Source: Bacillus alkalicellulosilyticus
Lineage (GTDB): Bacteria > Bacillota > Bacilli > Bacillales > Bacillaceae_F
Assembly (NCBI RefSeq): GCF_002019795.1
Contig: NZ_KV917381.1
Location: forward strand, 2,512,068-2,576,067
Length of the DNA: 64,000 nt
Direction: 5' to 3'
A program made the position numbers and the translations under genes. Shown here piece after piece: positions 26,944 to 35,468 of this stretch (the first letter of the stretch is position 1; each line of letters opens with the position of its first letter). The notes under the pieces are model-generated. The model was not told the DNA's origin. It saw only the letters and a program-made list of their open reading frames with translations, and did not search any database.

Positions 26944-26968
26944 TTACCGTGACGTTTCGTCAGAGTAA
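26944..26968. promoter_or_regulatory. Orphan dyad, MerR-type operator candidate
   Basis: TTACCGTGACG and CGTCAGAGTAA are inverted around TTT, with 9 of 11 positions matching. Its form (TTAC-N2-TGACG arms) recalls MerR-family operators, but no MerR gene or plus-strand gene follows it. The rest of 26640-27005 shows nothing I can identify. Confidence 0.35.
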
Positions 26969-27005
26969 TGCATATCAAATAGCTATTAAACGTTTACACT
27001 AAATA

Positions 27006-28325
27006 TCAATTTTGTTTTTCAATAATCTCTTGGGCCACCCTCTCTCCAGAAGCAAGTGCTCCTTCCATATACAAGCGCCATTCTGTGGCAGTTTCACTGC
27101 CTGCAAAATGAATGGGTCCAACAGGCTGATATAATGCCTCTTTGTATTGAGTAAGAACAGTCGGGGGAAAATGAGAACCGTATCCACTTCTTATGAAAGG
27201 CTCCTCTGTCCACTTTTTCTCTTTGTAATAAATCGGCGTACTAGCTTTCTCTCCATATAATCTTTTTAAAATTTCTATCACTGTTTTCTTACGTTCTTCT
27301 TCTGATTGCTTTCCAAAAGAAAGAGCTTCTCGACCCGAGGAAATGATTGTTAACACACCTACCTGGTTTTCAATCGAACTATCAACAGTCATATGAATTG
27401 GTCCTTCCCCTCCATACGAAGAGCCACTTAAACCATTATCTCGCCAAAAAGGACGATCATATACAACCATCGCTTTTATGACCGCAGTTTCACCGATGTT
27501 CTGAGTGAGTTGCACGTATTGTGTAGGTAGTGGAGGTTCAAAGTGAATTTCATTTGTTAAAGGCGAAAGCATGGTTAAAATTAGCTTCTTTGCATTCCAA
27601 GTGTGTTGTTTACTCTTTACCGTTACTTGATTATCGTTCCAACAAACCTCTTGTATTACCTCACCAAATTCAATACTTTTAGTAAGCCCATTTGATAAAT
27701 GTTCTGCTAGTTTTTGTGTTCCTTCCTTCAACCAATAAGTTTCTGCTTTTAAAATATTCTGAACAGAACCTGCCGCACGTATGTTCCACAGTAAGTCAAG
27801 CAAGGAAACTTCTGATAAATTCTTACACATCAATTCTTCTAGCTTTCTTTGAATAAACCGTTTTCCTGTCTCACTTTTGAGGGTGTGGAGAACAAACTTC
27901 TCAACAGATTGACTATCGAGATCCATTGCTTTTTCAGCTTGCCAAGGGCGTTCCATTGGAAGAGTAGAAGCCAACTTATCCAGTTTTTGTTGAAAGCGGT
28001 ACATGTCTATCTTTGCATGTAGAGAAAAAGGTTGTGTATCTATTTTTTCGTATGTATTCATGTTGAAGAAAAGCGTCTTTCCTTTAGTAAAGGTTGGTGT
28101 AAGAGTCAGATTTGCTTCTTTTAATAAAGCATGTACACGTTTGTGAGTAGGAGCAATCCATTGGGCACCAAGTTCCAATACGCCACCTTGATATGGAACA
28201 GATAACACCCTTCCGCCCACTCGATTTTTTGCTTCAAGGATTCTTACGCAATAGCCTGCTTTGGTTAGTTCTTGTGCAGCAGATAGTCCTGCGAGTCCTG
28301 CCCCAATAATGAGAACATCGGTCAC
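27006..28325 (-). CDS. Flavin-containing amine oxidase
   Basis: The 439-residue protein has the N-terminal FAD dinucleotide motif VLIIGAGLAGLSAAQEL, the ILEAKNRVGGR motif and the C-terminal signature GPIHFAGSETATEWRLYMEG. It belongs to the monoamine/polyamine oxidase group, which oxidises an amine to an aldehyde or imine with release of hydrogen peroxide. No signal peptide is visible. It stands apart from the Zur operon (over 470 bases) on the same strand. Whether it contributes to that pathway is not shown. Confidence 0.88.
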   Translation of the reverse strand: MTDVLIIGAGLAGLSAAQELTKAGYCVRILEAKNRVGGRVLSVPYQGGVLELGAQWIAPTHKRVHALLKEANLTLTPTFTKGKTLFFNMNTYEKIDTQPFSLHAKIDMYRFQQKLDKLASTLPMERPWQAEKAMDLDSQSVEKFVLHTLKSETGKRFIQRKLEELMCKNLSEVSLLDLLWNIRAAGSVQNILKAETYWLKEGTQKLAEHLSNGLTKSIEFGEVIQEVCWNDNQVTVKSKQHTWNAKKLILTMLSPLTNEIHFEPPLPTQYVQLTQNIGETAVIKAMVVYDRPFWRDNGLSGSSYGGEGPIHMTVDSSIENQVGVLTIISSGREALSFGKQSEEERKKTVIEILKRLYGEKASTPIYYKEKKWTEEPFIRSGYGSHFPPTVLTQYKEALYQPVGPIHFAGSETATEWRLYMEGALASGERVAQEIIEKQN

Positions 28326-28469
28326 TACAAGGTCACTCCTAACTGTTATTTCCTTCTAGTTTATCCTTGAACTCTAACTTACATTCTGCTGTTAAATCAT
28401 TGTCAGGAGCTGAGCACATTTTTAAAAATCAAACCATACGATAACAAAAAGACGAAAGGAACAAGTGAC

Positions 28470-28775
28470 ATGTCTTTGGTATTTTTAATTGGGGTAGTTT
28501 CAGGAATGCTAATATATCGATTAATTCTTTGCAGATACATTCAAATGGATAATTGGGGACCCAAGCTATTATGTTATGTTGTGATTCCTCTTGTACTAAC
28601 TGTTATTTATAGCGTATTCATGAAATCAGCATTCGTTATATTAGAAGCGAACTTCCATCTATTGCTTGGATTTATTGTGGGGTTAATTTCGCAGTTTTTC
28701 ATTGTTATAATAAGACTTTCTTATTATGAAGAACTTTTAAGTTATTATATGAGGAGAAACGAAAAAAAAGATTGA
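28470..28775 (+). CDS. Small membrane protein of unknown function
   Basis: The 101-residue protein has about three hydrophobic segments (residues 2-20, 33-57, 62-85) and a basic C-terminus. GAAAGGAACAAGTGAC precedes the ATG. No family recognised. It is flanked by a gene on the opposite strand at each side and is probably monocistronic. Confidence 0.65.
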   Translation: MSLVFLIGVVSGMLIYRLILCRYIQMDNWGPKLLCYVVIPLVLTVIYSVFMKSAFVILEANFHLLLGFIVGLISQFFIVIIRLSYYEELLSYYMRRNEKKD

Positions 28776-28805
28776 TCTGTTTGAAAAGATTCGTTAGAGC
28801 TACTT

Positions 28806-28835
28806 CATCAAGCCTTCTTCATTGAAGGCTTGATG
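28806..28835. terminator. Convergent hairpin
   Basis: CATCAAGCCTTC and GAAGGCTTGATG form a perfect 12-bp stem between converging genes. There is no clear T-run on either side, and it overlaps the 3' end of the AlkD-like gene. Confidence 0.6.
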
Positions 28836-29907
28836 CAAGAAGGATAAAAAACTCACTCGCTTTTTCTTCTCCATTAATGACGATCGTTAGTTTATGCTGA
28901 CCACTATAATGTTTTCTTGTGGATAGGTCTTTAAATGCATGTTTTTTTGTCATGGTAACCTTTCCACTTTTGTATTCTTTTTCCGACAAATGAAATTTTT
29001 TTGAAGAGTGTTTTCCATTGGCTTTTACATAATCAATCACATATTCCACTCGAAGAGACTGTGTTGTTCTCAAATGTAAGTCAAAAGAAAACTGCAAGGA
29101 CTGACCGATGGAAAGTTGTTCATGGGATAAAGTAACATTTTCTACATCAACTTCCGTTACATCCGTAAATCCAAATAAGCGAAGAGCTTCCTTATCCCCT
29201 TTTTTCAGTAATGTTCGACTCCCATGTTTCAAAATCCAATCCGTATTCGGATGTTTCCCACCCCAATCTCGTATAATTTGTTTCACTAATCCCGGGTGGT
29301 CTTTTGATATGTCGTTTACGTTATTGGCAACACTTTTTCTGACATACAAAGAATTGTCCTCTTTTAACGTTTGTAAAATCGGAAGGATTGGCGTAGGGTC
29401 TTTCTTCAACGATTGTAATGCGACACCCCATGGGAGACGCGGGCGACACCCCTCTGATGCTAGTCTTCTACGATGTTCATTTTCATCTACAGACCACTTT
29501 CTCAGCTGTTCGAATGCTTTTTCTTGGTCCCTCATAATAAATGGACGGATCGCAAATTCCGACGTAGAAAACTCAGTAAAAATCGAAAGTGCCTTCATTG
29601 AAGATTCCCACTGTTCAAGTCCGTACACTTCAACGAAATCCGGGAAAAATAAATACTCTAGACCTCTACATTTTGGAGCGATGTCTTCGAGGAGGTGAAT
29701 CGCTTCTTCATAGGAACTAGGAAAAGTCTTTTGGACTGCTTTTGTGACTTGCCGCATTCGTTGTTTTAGTTCAAGTAGTTCCCAGTCATCTGTATAGACG
29801 TGTTTTAAAAACTTCTGTTCATCAAAGGAAGGGTAAGCCGACTTCACAATCGCAATAAATTCAGAAAAGAACGTTTTATTATATTTGTCTTTTAGTAACT
29901 CTGCCAT
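28819..29907 (-). CDS. DNA alkylation repair protein (AlkD/HEAT-like)
   Basis: The 362-residue protein starts behind AAAGGAGGAGGG. Residues ~1-230 are HEAT-like helical repeats of the AlkC/AlkD DNA glycosylase superfamily (EFAIRPFIMRD, RRLASEGCRPRLPWG, NSLYVRKSVANNVNDISKDHP), which excise 3- or 7-alkylpurines. The C-terminal ~110 residues form a beta-rich extension (SLRVEYVIDYVKANGKHSSK). It is the last gene of a close four-gene run (ATPase, toxin, immunity protein), 25 bases behind the immunity gene, which is an unusual partnership. Confidence 0.88.
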   Translation of the reverse strand: MAELLKDKYNKTFFSEFIAIVKSAYPSFDEQKFLKHVYTDDWELLELKQRMRQVTKAVQKTFPSSYEEAIHLLEDIAPKCRGLEYLFFPDFVEVYGLEQWESSMKALSIFTEFSTSEFAIRPFIMRDQEKAFEQLRKWSVDENEHRRRLASEGCRPRLPWGVALQSLKKDPTPILPILQTLKEDNSLYVRKSVANNVNDISKDHPGLVKQIIRDWGGKHPNTDWILKHGSRTLLKKGDKEALRLFGFTDVTEVDVENVTLSHEQLSIGQSLQFSFDLHLRTTQSLRVEYVIDYVKANGKHSSKKFHLSEKEYKSGKVTMTKKHAFKDLSTRKHYSGQHKLTIVINGEEKASEFFILLASSLQ

Positions 29908-29932
29908 AGAATTCCCTCCTCCTTTTTAATCA

Positions 29933-30340
29933 TCAACTAAACAAAGTGTGAAACCCCTCAGTTAGACGAACGAGCTTCCCGTCTTCATGGTCCCAAAACA
30001 CCACTTCATTAGATTTCCGTTTTTTAAAATCAAAGCAAAAATAATTTCCAAAATCATCATTTGCAAAAGCGATAACGCCAGAAGGAAGCTTGTCCTCTAG
30101 ATGCTTGTTTACGGAGAAGATATTATCTACATGTTCTTTCCCTATTGCAAGAAATGACCGTAGTTTAACTTCCTTGCCATTTTCAAGCTTGATTGGATGT
30201 AACGTTGGACGTGCTCCGTTATATTTTCGAATAATCTCTTTATAAAATAGAGGGAAGGCCACATTATAAAACCGTTCCAATTCTGATATTGTTGTTTCAC
30301 TCACTTGTCCTTTGCTATAACGCCATGTTATTTGATTCAT
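29933..30340 (-). CDS. SMI1/KNR4 family immunity protein
   Basis: The 135-residue protein starts at the ATG at 30340, where AGGTAGG overlaps the toxin stop codon; a GTG 9 bases earlier would lie on that site. The SMI1/KNR4 (SUKH) fold is seen in ISELERFYNVAFPLFYKEII and SGVIAFANDDFGNYFCFDF. SUKH proteins neutralise polymorphic nuclease toxins such as B. subtilis YobL through YobK. Its direct coupling to the WHH nuclease gene strongly suggests it is the cognate antidote. Confidence 0.88.
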   Translation of the reverse strand: MNQITWRYSKGQVSETTISELERFYNVAFPLFYKEIIRKYNGARPTLHPIKLENGKEVKLRSFLAIGKEHVDNIFSVNKHLEDKLPSGVIAFANDDFGNYFCFDFKKRKSNEVVFWDHEDGKLVRLTEGFHTLFS

Positions 30341-30349
30341 CTCCGACAC

Positions 30350-31246
30350 CTACCTATTGTCACTGCCGCCACCCCAAAGGCTTCGACCACCACTATGGCC
30401 TGATTGGTCGTGTGGCTCAGTTTCGACTAATTGAATTCTACCCATTTCTTCATGATGGTGCCATGTAAATCCATCAGGCGTGTCTCCATTATGTATTTGT
30501 TCTAGTTGTATTTCATTAAACGGTGCACCAACACTTGGGTCTTGTTGAATCGCTAGCGACAGCTGGTCGTTGGCTAGCTGGGCATGCATATAATCACTAG
30601 CTTCATAAAATTCGGGATCTAGTTGAGCATCGAATGCTGACTCAAAAACCGGGAATACACCTTCTACGTGCGAACCATCCGGAAGTTCTACAATTGTTGA
30701 TTCAAAAGGAACACCGCTTACAGGATGAAGTTGTCCAGCCAAGTCTGAGTTAATTGTATCAATCGTTTGAATCTCACTACTATCCGCTGCTTCCACGCCA
30801 GTAGCACCATCGATGACATCGACAACCCCAAAGGCGATGGTTCCAACAGCCGCAACTTTCCCTAAGTTATTTAACCCTTGTTTCGTTTTATCGCGGTCTT
30901 TTTTCACAACGCCAGAAGCTACATCAATCGAACTTTTCGCTGTATAAGCTATTCCTTTTCCAACCACTTTCGTCGCATTCAACGTTGTTCCACCGATCTC
31001 ACTTAATCCTTCATAGACCTCTTCTTTGTCTTTTTTTATGAGACCAGAAGCTGTGTCAACGACTCCCTGACTAAGCCCACCAATTGTATGACACGTGAAA
31101 TGACTCGCTTTGTATACACTGTCTCCCACTTCTTGCACATACTCACTTTTGACAGCTTTTGCAGCTAGCTTAATACTTCCCCCGAGCAGTCCACCAACCA
31201 CCTTACCTGAGGTGTCCCCTATCTTTTGCAACAGCTTCCTTTTCAT
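30350..31246 (-). CDS. WHH-type HNH/EndoVII nuclease toxin
   Basis: The 298-residue protein starts behind AGGGAGAGTCTAA. Residues ~10-150 are Gly/Ala/Lys-rich and amphipathic (repeated VVKKDRDK and IKKDKEEVYEG units) with hydrophobic stretches. This is not an LXG domain. Residues ~170-298 match the WHH nuclease toxin layout: HPVSGVPFE, GVFPVFES, then Trp262-His-His-His265, His279 and a closing HSGG...WGGG. It should cut nucleic acid of target cells or of its own host unless bound by the SUKH partner. How it is exported is not clear from the sequence. Confidence 0.8.
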   Translation of the reverse strand: MKRKLLQKIGDTSGKVVGGLLGGSIKLAAKAVKSEYVQEVGDSVYKASHFTCHTIGGLSQGVVDTASGLIKKDKEEVYEGLSEIGGTTLNATKVVGKGIAYTAKSSIDVASGVVKKDRDKTKQGLNNLGKVAAVGTIAFGVVDVIDGATGVEAADSSEIQTIDTINSDLAGQLHPVSGVPFESTIVELPDGSHVEGVFPVFESAFDAQLDPEFYEASDYMHAQLANDQLSLAIQQDPSVGAPFNEIQLEQIHNGDTPDGFTWHHHEEMGRIQLVETEPHDQSGHSGGRSLWGGGSDNR

Positions 31247-31258
31247 TTAGACTCTCCC

Positions 31259-32113
31259 TCAAAATTTATCTTCATTTCTTTTAAAAAAGTCAAAATACAT
31301 ACGCACGTTTTCTAACTCTGTCCATCGTTTTACAATTACGGGGTTCTCGTCAAGGTCATATATCTTGGCCCCTTTCATTGAAAGCAAAAATGGAGAATGA
31401 GTGGATATAATGAACTGACAACCAAAAAAACGAGCAGAATCTTCAATAAAATGTAGTAGTTCGATCTGTCGTTTCGGAGAAAGGCTGTTTTCTGGCTCAT
31501 CTAGGATGTAAATTCCATTGTCCGTTATCTTTTCAGTAAAATATTTAAATGCACTTTCCCCGTTTGAAAGTCCCCTTACATTATCCATTAATTTTTCTCT
31601 CACAAAACGGGACTGGGTTTTACGTCTCGCGGTATTTACTTTCTTCAACTGTTCATAATCTGCCATTGATTTCATTTGAAACTGAGAGTACTTTGCATCT
31701 AAATAATCATCAAATAGTTCTTCCCGTTTTTGATCAATTCCCTCATTAAGATTCCGGATATTCAGCACATAATCAAAAACATCATCACTTGTAATAATTC
31801 TACTCGTTTTAGGCGTATCTAGCGCTTGCTCAAGAACGCACATCTTCACAAAGTCAGGATAGAAATTGGATTTATTATAAAGGGAATCTCGTTGCACTCC
31901 TATTTTTTCTGCAATAACATTCAATGCTGTCGATTTTCCCGACCCGTTCCCACCGTATAATATCGTCACAGGTTCAAATTCAAGTGTTTCAAGACCTCGT
32001 CCAGATAAAATTTTAAACGGATAAAATGAATCATAGCACGTTCTTTGTATACTCATGAAAAAGCCATATTCCATCTCTTCATCAGGAAATGTAAACTCTC
32101 GTAAATAAATCAT
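31259..32113 (-). CDS. Stand-alone ABC/SMC-like ATPase (AAA family)
   Basis: The 284-residue protein starts at the ATG at 32113 (GGTAGGG upstream; a TTG 15 bases earlier is weaker). Walker A is GGNGSGKS, the ABC-type signature is LSNGESAFKYF, Walker B is YILDEPENSLS, and the switch His sits in ISTHSPFLLS. No membrane partner is present, so it is not a transporter. Such proteins resemble AAA_15/OLD/RecF-like ATPases found in DNA repair and defence. It ends 12 bases ahead of the WHH toxin gene and is probably its operon partner. Confidence 0.8.
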   Translation of the reverse strand: MIYLREFTFPDEEMEYGFFMSIQRTCYDSFYPFKILSGRGLETLEFEPVTILYGGNGSGKSTALNVIAEKIGVQRDSLYNKSNFYPDFVKMCVLEQALDTPKTSRIITSDDVFDYVLNIRNLNEGIDQKREELFDDYLDAKYSQFQMKSMADYEQLKKVNTARRKTQSRFVREKLMDNVRGLSNGESAFKYFTEKITDNGIYILDEPENSLSPKRQIELLHFIEDSARFFGCQFIISTHSPFLLSMKGAKIYDLDENPVIVKRWTELENVRMYFDFFKRNEDKF

Positions 32114-32194
32114 AGATATCCCTACCAAACCATAAATTTATTCTTATAATTATACCATCTTGCGGTGTTTTTATATCGTATCCGAAAAAAATCC

Positions 32195-32226
32195 AAAAAA
32201 AAAAGACTACTAAACAATAGTAGCCT
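32195..32226 (-). terminator. Intrinsic terminator overlapping a stop codon
   Basis: GGCTACTATTG and AGTAGTC pair loosely and are followed by a run of T on the minus strand, closing the 98-residue gene. Confidence 0.7.
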
Positions 32227-32506
32227 CGGCTGACTCATTATCCACCCAATGGAAGTCAGTGACATTCGCATTTTCAATTACTTCAATTGGGAATTCTGTT
32301 TTAAATGAACTAGAAGTCATCGAACTCTCAATTAGTTTGATTAATTTCATTGGATGTACGTTGTTTACCGTAATAAACTCTTTTACGCTATATGCCAATG
32401 TTGGATTTGATTTGTTTAGTTTCACATGCTTATTTAGTCTAACGAGTTCAATGAATTTAGTCATCAATTCATTTTCAGAATGAGCTTCTTTAAATACATA
32501 TCTCAT
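32210..32506 (-). CDS. Hypothetical 98-residue protein
   Basis: Small soluble protein, Glu/Lys/Asn-rich with predicted helices (ELMTKFIELVRLNKHVKL, HPMKLIKLIES) and an acidic tail. No family recognised. It has its own terminator and lies on the same strand as, and upstream of, the ATPase-toxin operon. Confidence 0.6.
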   Translation of the reverse strand: MRYVFKEAHSENELMTKFIELVRLNKHVKLNKSNPTLAYSVKEFITVNNVHPMKLIKLIESSMTSSSFKTEFPIEVIENANVTDFHWVDNESAEATIV

Positions 32507-32591
32507 GGATAATCAGTCCTTTCATACGTTCTATTTACTATATGCATTTCTCTAGCGGTTATTCCAAATTTTTAGACGAGCATTCTATGTT

Positions 32592-32711
32592 TTAGTTTTC
32601 AGTTGGTTCCGTTTCCTCAGTTTGTGCAAGGCGTTTTTTTTGTTCGTTCTTTTGGTGGAGCACCCAATGGATTTCTTCGTCTGTGTATAATTGCAAGTCG
32701 ATGTTTGTCAT
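32592..32711 (-). CDS. 39-residue small protein
   Basis: The ATG at 32711 has AAAGGGAGTG 6-7 bases upstream. The peptide begins MTNIDLQLYTDEEIHWVL and ends in a charged Lys/Glu/Thr tail. It is soluble, with no membrane segment or signal. The strong ribosome site and protein-like composition support expression. Function unknown. Confidence 0.5.
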   Translation of the reverse strand: MTNIDLQLYTDEEIHWVLHQKNEQKKRLAQTEETEPTEN

Positions 32712-32806
32712 TTATATCACTCCCTTTTGTTCTTACACGTAGTATATCTCATTATTTAAGTTTTCAGACATCTTTGGTCAGGTTTTATGACACAGAACTT
32801 ATTTTT

Positions 32807-32843
32807 GTTCGGGTGGTGCCAGGCACCCCCCGAACCCCCCCCG
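32807..32843. repeat. REP-like palindrome, copy 3
   Basis: GTTCGGGTGGTGCC and GGCACCCCCCGAAC form a stem of about 12 bp, followed by a second partial CCCCGAA arm. It is the same family as at 8954-8980 and 9947-9990, and lies upstream of the Nudix gene. Confidence 0.75.
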
Positions 32844-32916
32844 AATCACAACAGCAGGAAATAACAGGAATCATGTGGAATATATATACAAAATTACCGT
32901 ATTGGGAGGTTATGAC

Positions 32917-33354
32917 ATGTCGTTTCCAACACATATTGTCTCGGCAGGCGGAATTGTAGAAGATGGCAATGGAAATAACCTATTAGTAAAAGCACATGAC
33001 GATGGTTGGGTATACCCTGGTGGGATAACTGAAATTGGTGAGAACCTGATTGATGGCGTACTTCGTGAAATCAAAGAGGAAAGTGGAATAGACGCCACCG
33101 TTCACCAATTAATTAGTGTTGTTTCGAATACAGCCTTACATAAATGGTATGACGGTGTGACAGATGTCCCTACGAAGGTTATGTTTGATTTCCTGTGCAA
33201 AGCAGTGGGTGGAGAGTTAGCTACTTCTGATGAAACGAGCGAGTGTAGGTGGGTTCCAAAAGAAAATGTATTGGATTTTATTACTTTACCCGCAATCAAA
33301 ATGCGTTATGAAGCTTATTTGAACTTTAACGGCTCAGTGAATTATATTGAATAA
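32917..33354 (+). CDS. Nudix hydrolase
   Basis: The 145-residue protein starts at 32917 behind GGGAGGTTATGAC. The Nudix box GGITEIGENLIDGVLREIKE continues as ESGI and contains the metal-binding REIKEE. These enzymes hydrolyse nucleoside diphosphates linked to another group, but the substrate is not predictable. Single gene followed by a terminator. Confidence 0.9.
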   Translation: MSFPTHIVSAGGIVEDGNGNNLLVKAHDDGWVYPGGITEIGENLIDGVLREIKEESGIDATVHQLISVVSNTALHKWYDGVTDVPTKVMFDFLCKAVGGELATSDETSECRWVPKENVLDFITLPAIKMRYEAYLNFNGSVNYIE

Positions 33355-33448
33355 GTCACTGAGACAACATCAGAATGTAATGTCAAAATACAAAGGCGTG
33401 TTTAGTTGCACAAGGGTTCTTGTGATTAATCTTTGCACTAAAGAAATG

Positions 33449-33482
33449 AACCGCCTTTTTCACCAAGGCGGTTTTCTTTTGT
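33449..33482. terminator. Intrinsic terminator
   Basis: AACCGCCTT and AAGGCGGTT pair and are followed by TTCTTTTG. It serves the Nudix gene and faces the NhaC gene from the other side. Confidence 0.8.
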
Positions 33483-33518
33483 TCTAATAGTAATATTAAA
33501 AATTAACATAGCCTCACA

Positions 33519-34931
33519 TTAAAAGATAAAGGTAACCACAACATACATCACCGTCGTAATTCCAGCTGCAATTAAAGCTGGTTTTAGTTTATATTTAGCA
33601 TACTCAATAACCGATAGACCCAATATCTTGGCAATCGTATTCGTATCATCACTTAGCGGTGAGGCAAATGCCCCGAACGCTCCACTTGCAAAAACAGCTC
33701 CAACAACTAATGGTAGCGAAACGTCCCCTACTACAGCGAGCGAGATTCCAAGTGGCATTAATATCCCCCAAGTCCCCCACGCTGAACCGATAAAATAAGA
33801 TACAGCCGCGCCAAAAATAAATATAAGAGGAGCAATGAACATTTGTGGAATCCATCCAGCATGTGCCGTCACAAAAGCAGAAAAACCAAGGTCATCTGTA
33901 ATTGAAGAAAGACCCCATACGACCGACAAAAGTAAGATAACCGACATTAAGTCATTTCCACCGTTAATAAATCCTGATATTAGTTCATCGAGTTTAAATC
34001 GTTGCAATAAATAAAAAGCCATTGAAAGAAGAACTGTAATTAAAAGCGCAACAACCATCGCATCAAGTACATCTGCTTGGATAAACGATTCAAAAAAACC
34101 ATAACCTTGAGTAAATCCATCATACCAAGTAAGGAACAACGTAAATCCAATGACTAATACCAATGGCAATAGTAAGTTAAATGGTTTAATTGGCAACTCT
34201 TTATCCACAGCAGGATGACACTCATGCCAATCTTCCTCGTCTTCTACATCTTCATCAATTTGAGTTGGAGCTGTTGATTTTTTTCTGGAATGATGAAAAA
34301 AACTTAAATAAATGCCAAGTAGAATGGTAACGATTGAAAAGAAATTAAACGGAATGCTTTGAATAAACAAAGAATAGGGGTCCACATTTACCCCTTGATT
34401 TTGAGTCGCAATTTGGATAATCGATACCATGTAGCCCACAAACGCAGTTGCCACAGGAATAAGAACAATAACCGGTGTAGCTGTTGTTTCAATCACAAAG
34501 CCAAGTTCTGCTGTTGTCATTTTAACCTTTTTAAGCAAGGCCCTCATAATCGGAGCTATCGTCACAAAACGAAACGTAGGAGCAATAAATGTCCCGAGCG
34601 TTGAAACATAAGTAAGAACTAACGCTTGCTTCCTCGTTTGAATTCTCTCAGCCGCTTTTTCAACGAAACCACGAATTCCACCCGTCATTTTCACCATACC
34701 AACAAGTCCTGAAAAAGCATATAAAAAGACGACAATCTTAATGTTATTCGTATCAATTAAAGCTTGTACGACATACACAAACATCGTTTGAATCCCACCT
34801 AAAATCGTCGGGTCCATTAAATATGCTCCAACTAACAGACCTAAAAACAAAGCAGGTAATACTTGTTTTGTATATATAGCTACTGGAATAACGACTAAAA
34901 ACGGAATAATCGAGAACCAACTTGTATCCAT
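33519..34931 (-). CDS. NhaC-family Na+/H+ antiporter-like transporter
   Basis: The 470-residue membrane protein has 11-12 helices. The ATG at 34931 has TAGGTG 6 bases ahead; a GTG 9 bases earlier would overlap it. NhaC-family landmarks include FIAPTFRFVTIAPIMRAL, the ETTATPVIVLIPVATAFVG loop and the C-terminal IGSAWGTWGILMPLG and FGAFASPLSDDT segments. A long charged cytoplasmic loop (EDVEDEEDWHECHP) lies mid-protein. It probably exchanges sodium for protons or another cation-coupled substrate, useful in alkaline or salty habitats. It stands alone. Confidence 0.85.
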   Translation of the reverse strand: MDTSWFSIIPFLVVIPVAIYTKQVLPALFLGLLVGAYLMDPTILGGIQTMFVYVVQALIDTNNIKIVVFLYAFSGLVGMVKMTGGIRGFVEKAAERIQTRKQALVLTYVSTLGTFIAPTFRFVTIAPIMRALLKKVKMTTAELGFVIETTATPVIVLIPVATAFVGYMVSIIQIATQNQGVNVDPYSLFIQSIPFNFFSIVTILLGIYLSFFHHSRKKSTAPTQIDEDVEDEEDWHECHPAVDKELPIKPFNLLLPLVLVIGFTLFLTWYDGFTQGYGFFESFIQADVLDAMVVALLITVLLSMAFYLLQRFKLDELISGFINGGNDLMSVILLLSVVWGLSSITDDLGFSAFVTAHAGWIPQMFIAPLIFIFGAAVSYFIGSAWGTWGILMPLGISLAVVGDVSLPLVVGAVFASGAFGAFASPLSDDTNTIAKILGLSVIEYAKYKLKPALIAAGITTVMYVVVTFIF

Positions 34932-35118
34932 CACATTCACCTATCTTGGTTGTAAGATAATGTTAGCTTGTGAAGGATGTGAAATAATATACTTCCCGAT
35001 GAAGATGAAGAACTTAGATACAAGAATGTATTACAAAAGACGGATTATATTAGACAATTATCACAAAACCAAACGCATTTACATATTTTAACTTAGATGA
35101 CAGTAGGAGGTGTTTTTT

Positions 35119-35259
35119 GTGTACCCGTATGGACCTTATTTCTTTCATAGACGTCCTAGATACTATGTCTACCCGCCGCCATTTTGGTTTTACCCACCAT
35201 ATTGGGGTCTTCCACCAAGACCACCGTTTTGGCCACCACCCTTTCCAATCATTCAATAA
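35119..35259 (+). CDS. 46-residue Pro/Tyr/Trp-rich small protein (spore-coat-like composition)
   Basis: A GTG start at 35119 follows TAGGAGGTGTTTTTT. The peptide is nearly all Pro, Tyr, Phe, Trp, Arg and Gly (for example YYVYPPPFWFYPPYWG). Such composition is typical of small Bacillus spore-coat or exosporium proteins, but no family assignment is possible. A strong hairpin follows 30 bases behind. Confidence 0.6.
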   Translation: MYPYGPYFFHRRPRYYVYPPPFWFYPPYWGLPPRPPFWPPPFPIIQ

Positions 35260-35290
35260 AGGTGATTTAATAAGCAAATAAGCACTTAAA

Positions 35291-35331
35291 GACCGGGACA
35301 AAAAAGTTGTTTTTACTTTTGTCCCGGCTTT
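35291..35331 (+). terminator. Hairpin terminator of the GACAAAA family
   Basis: GACCGGGACAAAA and TTTTGTCCCGGC form a long stem just behind the small Pro/Tyr-rich gene. Confidence 0.75.
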
Positions 35332-35468
35332 GGTGTATACATAGATTATTCAATTAAAAATAGCAAAAAAACAAATACTATTAACTAGCATAATGGTTAA
35401 ACCCATATGTAATATTTATTATGTTGGTCAGTTAGTTATAGTTAATTTGTATGAATATTCAAAATAAT

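Noticed and set aside
35050-35301. Minus-strand frame opposite the Pro/Tyr-rich peptide
   Set aside because: It mirrors the low-complexity plus-strand gene and lacks its own start signal.
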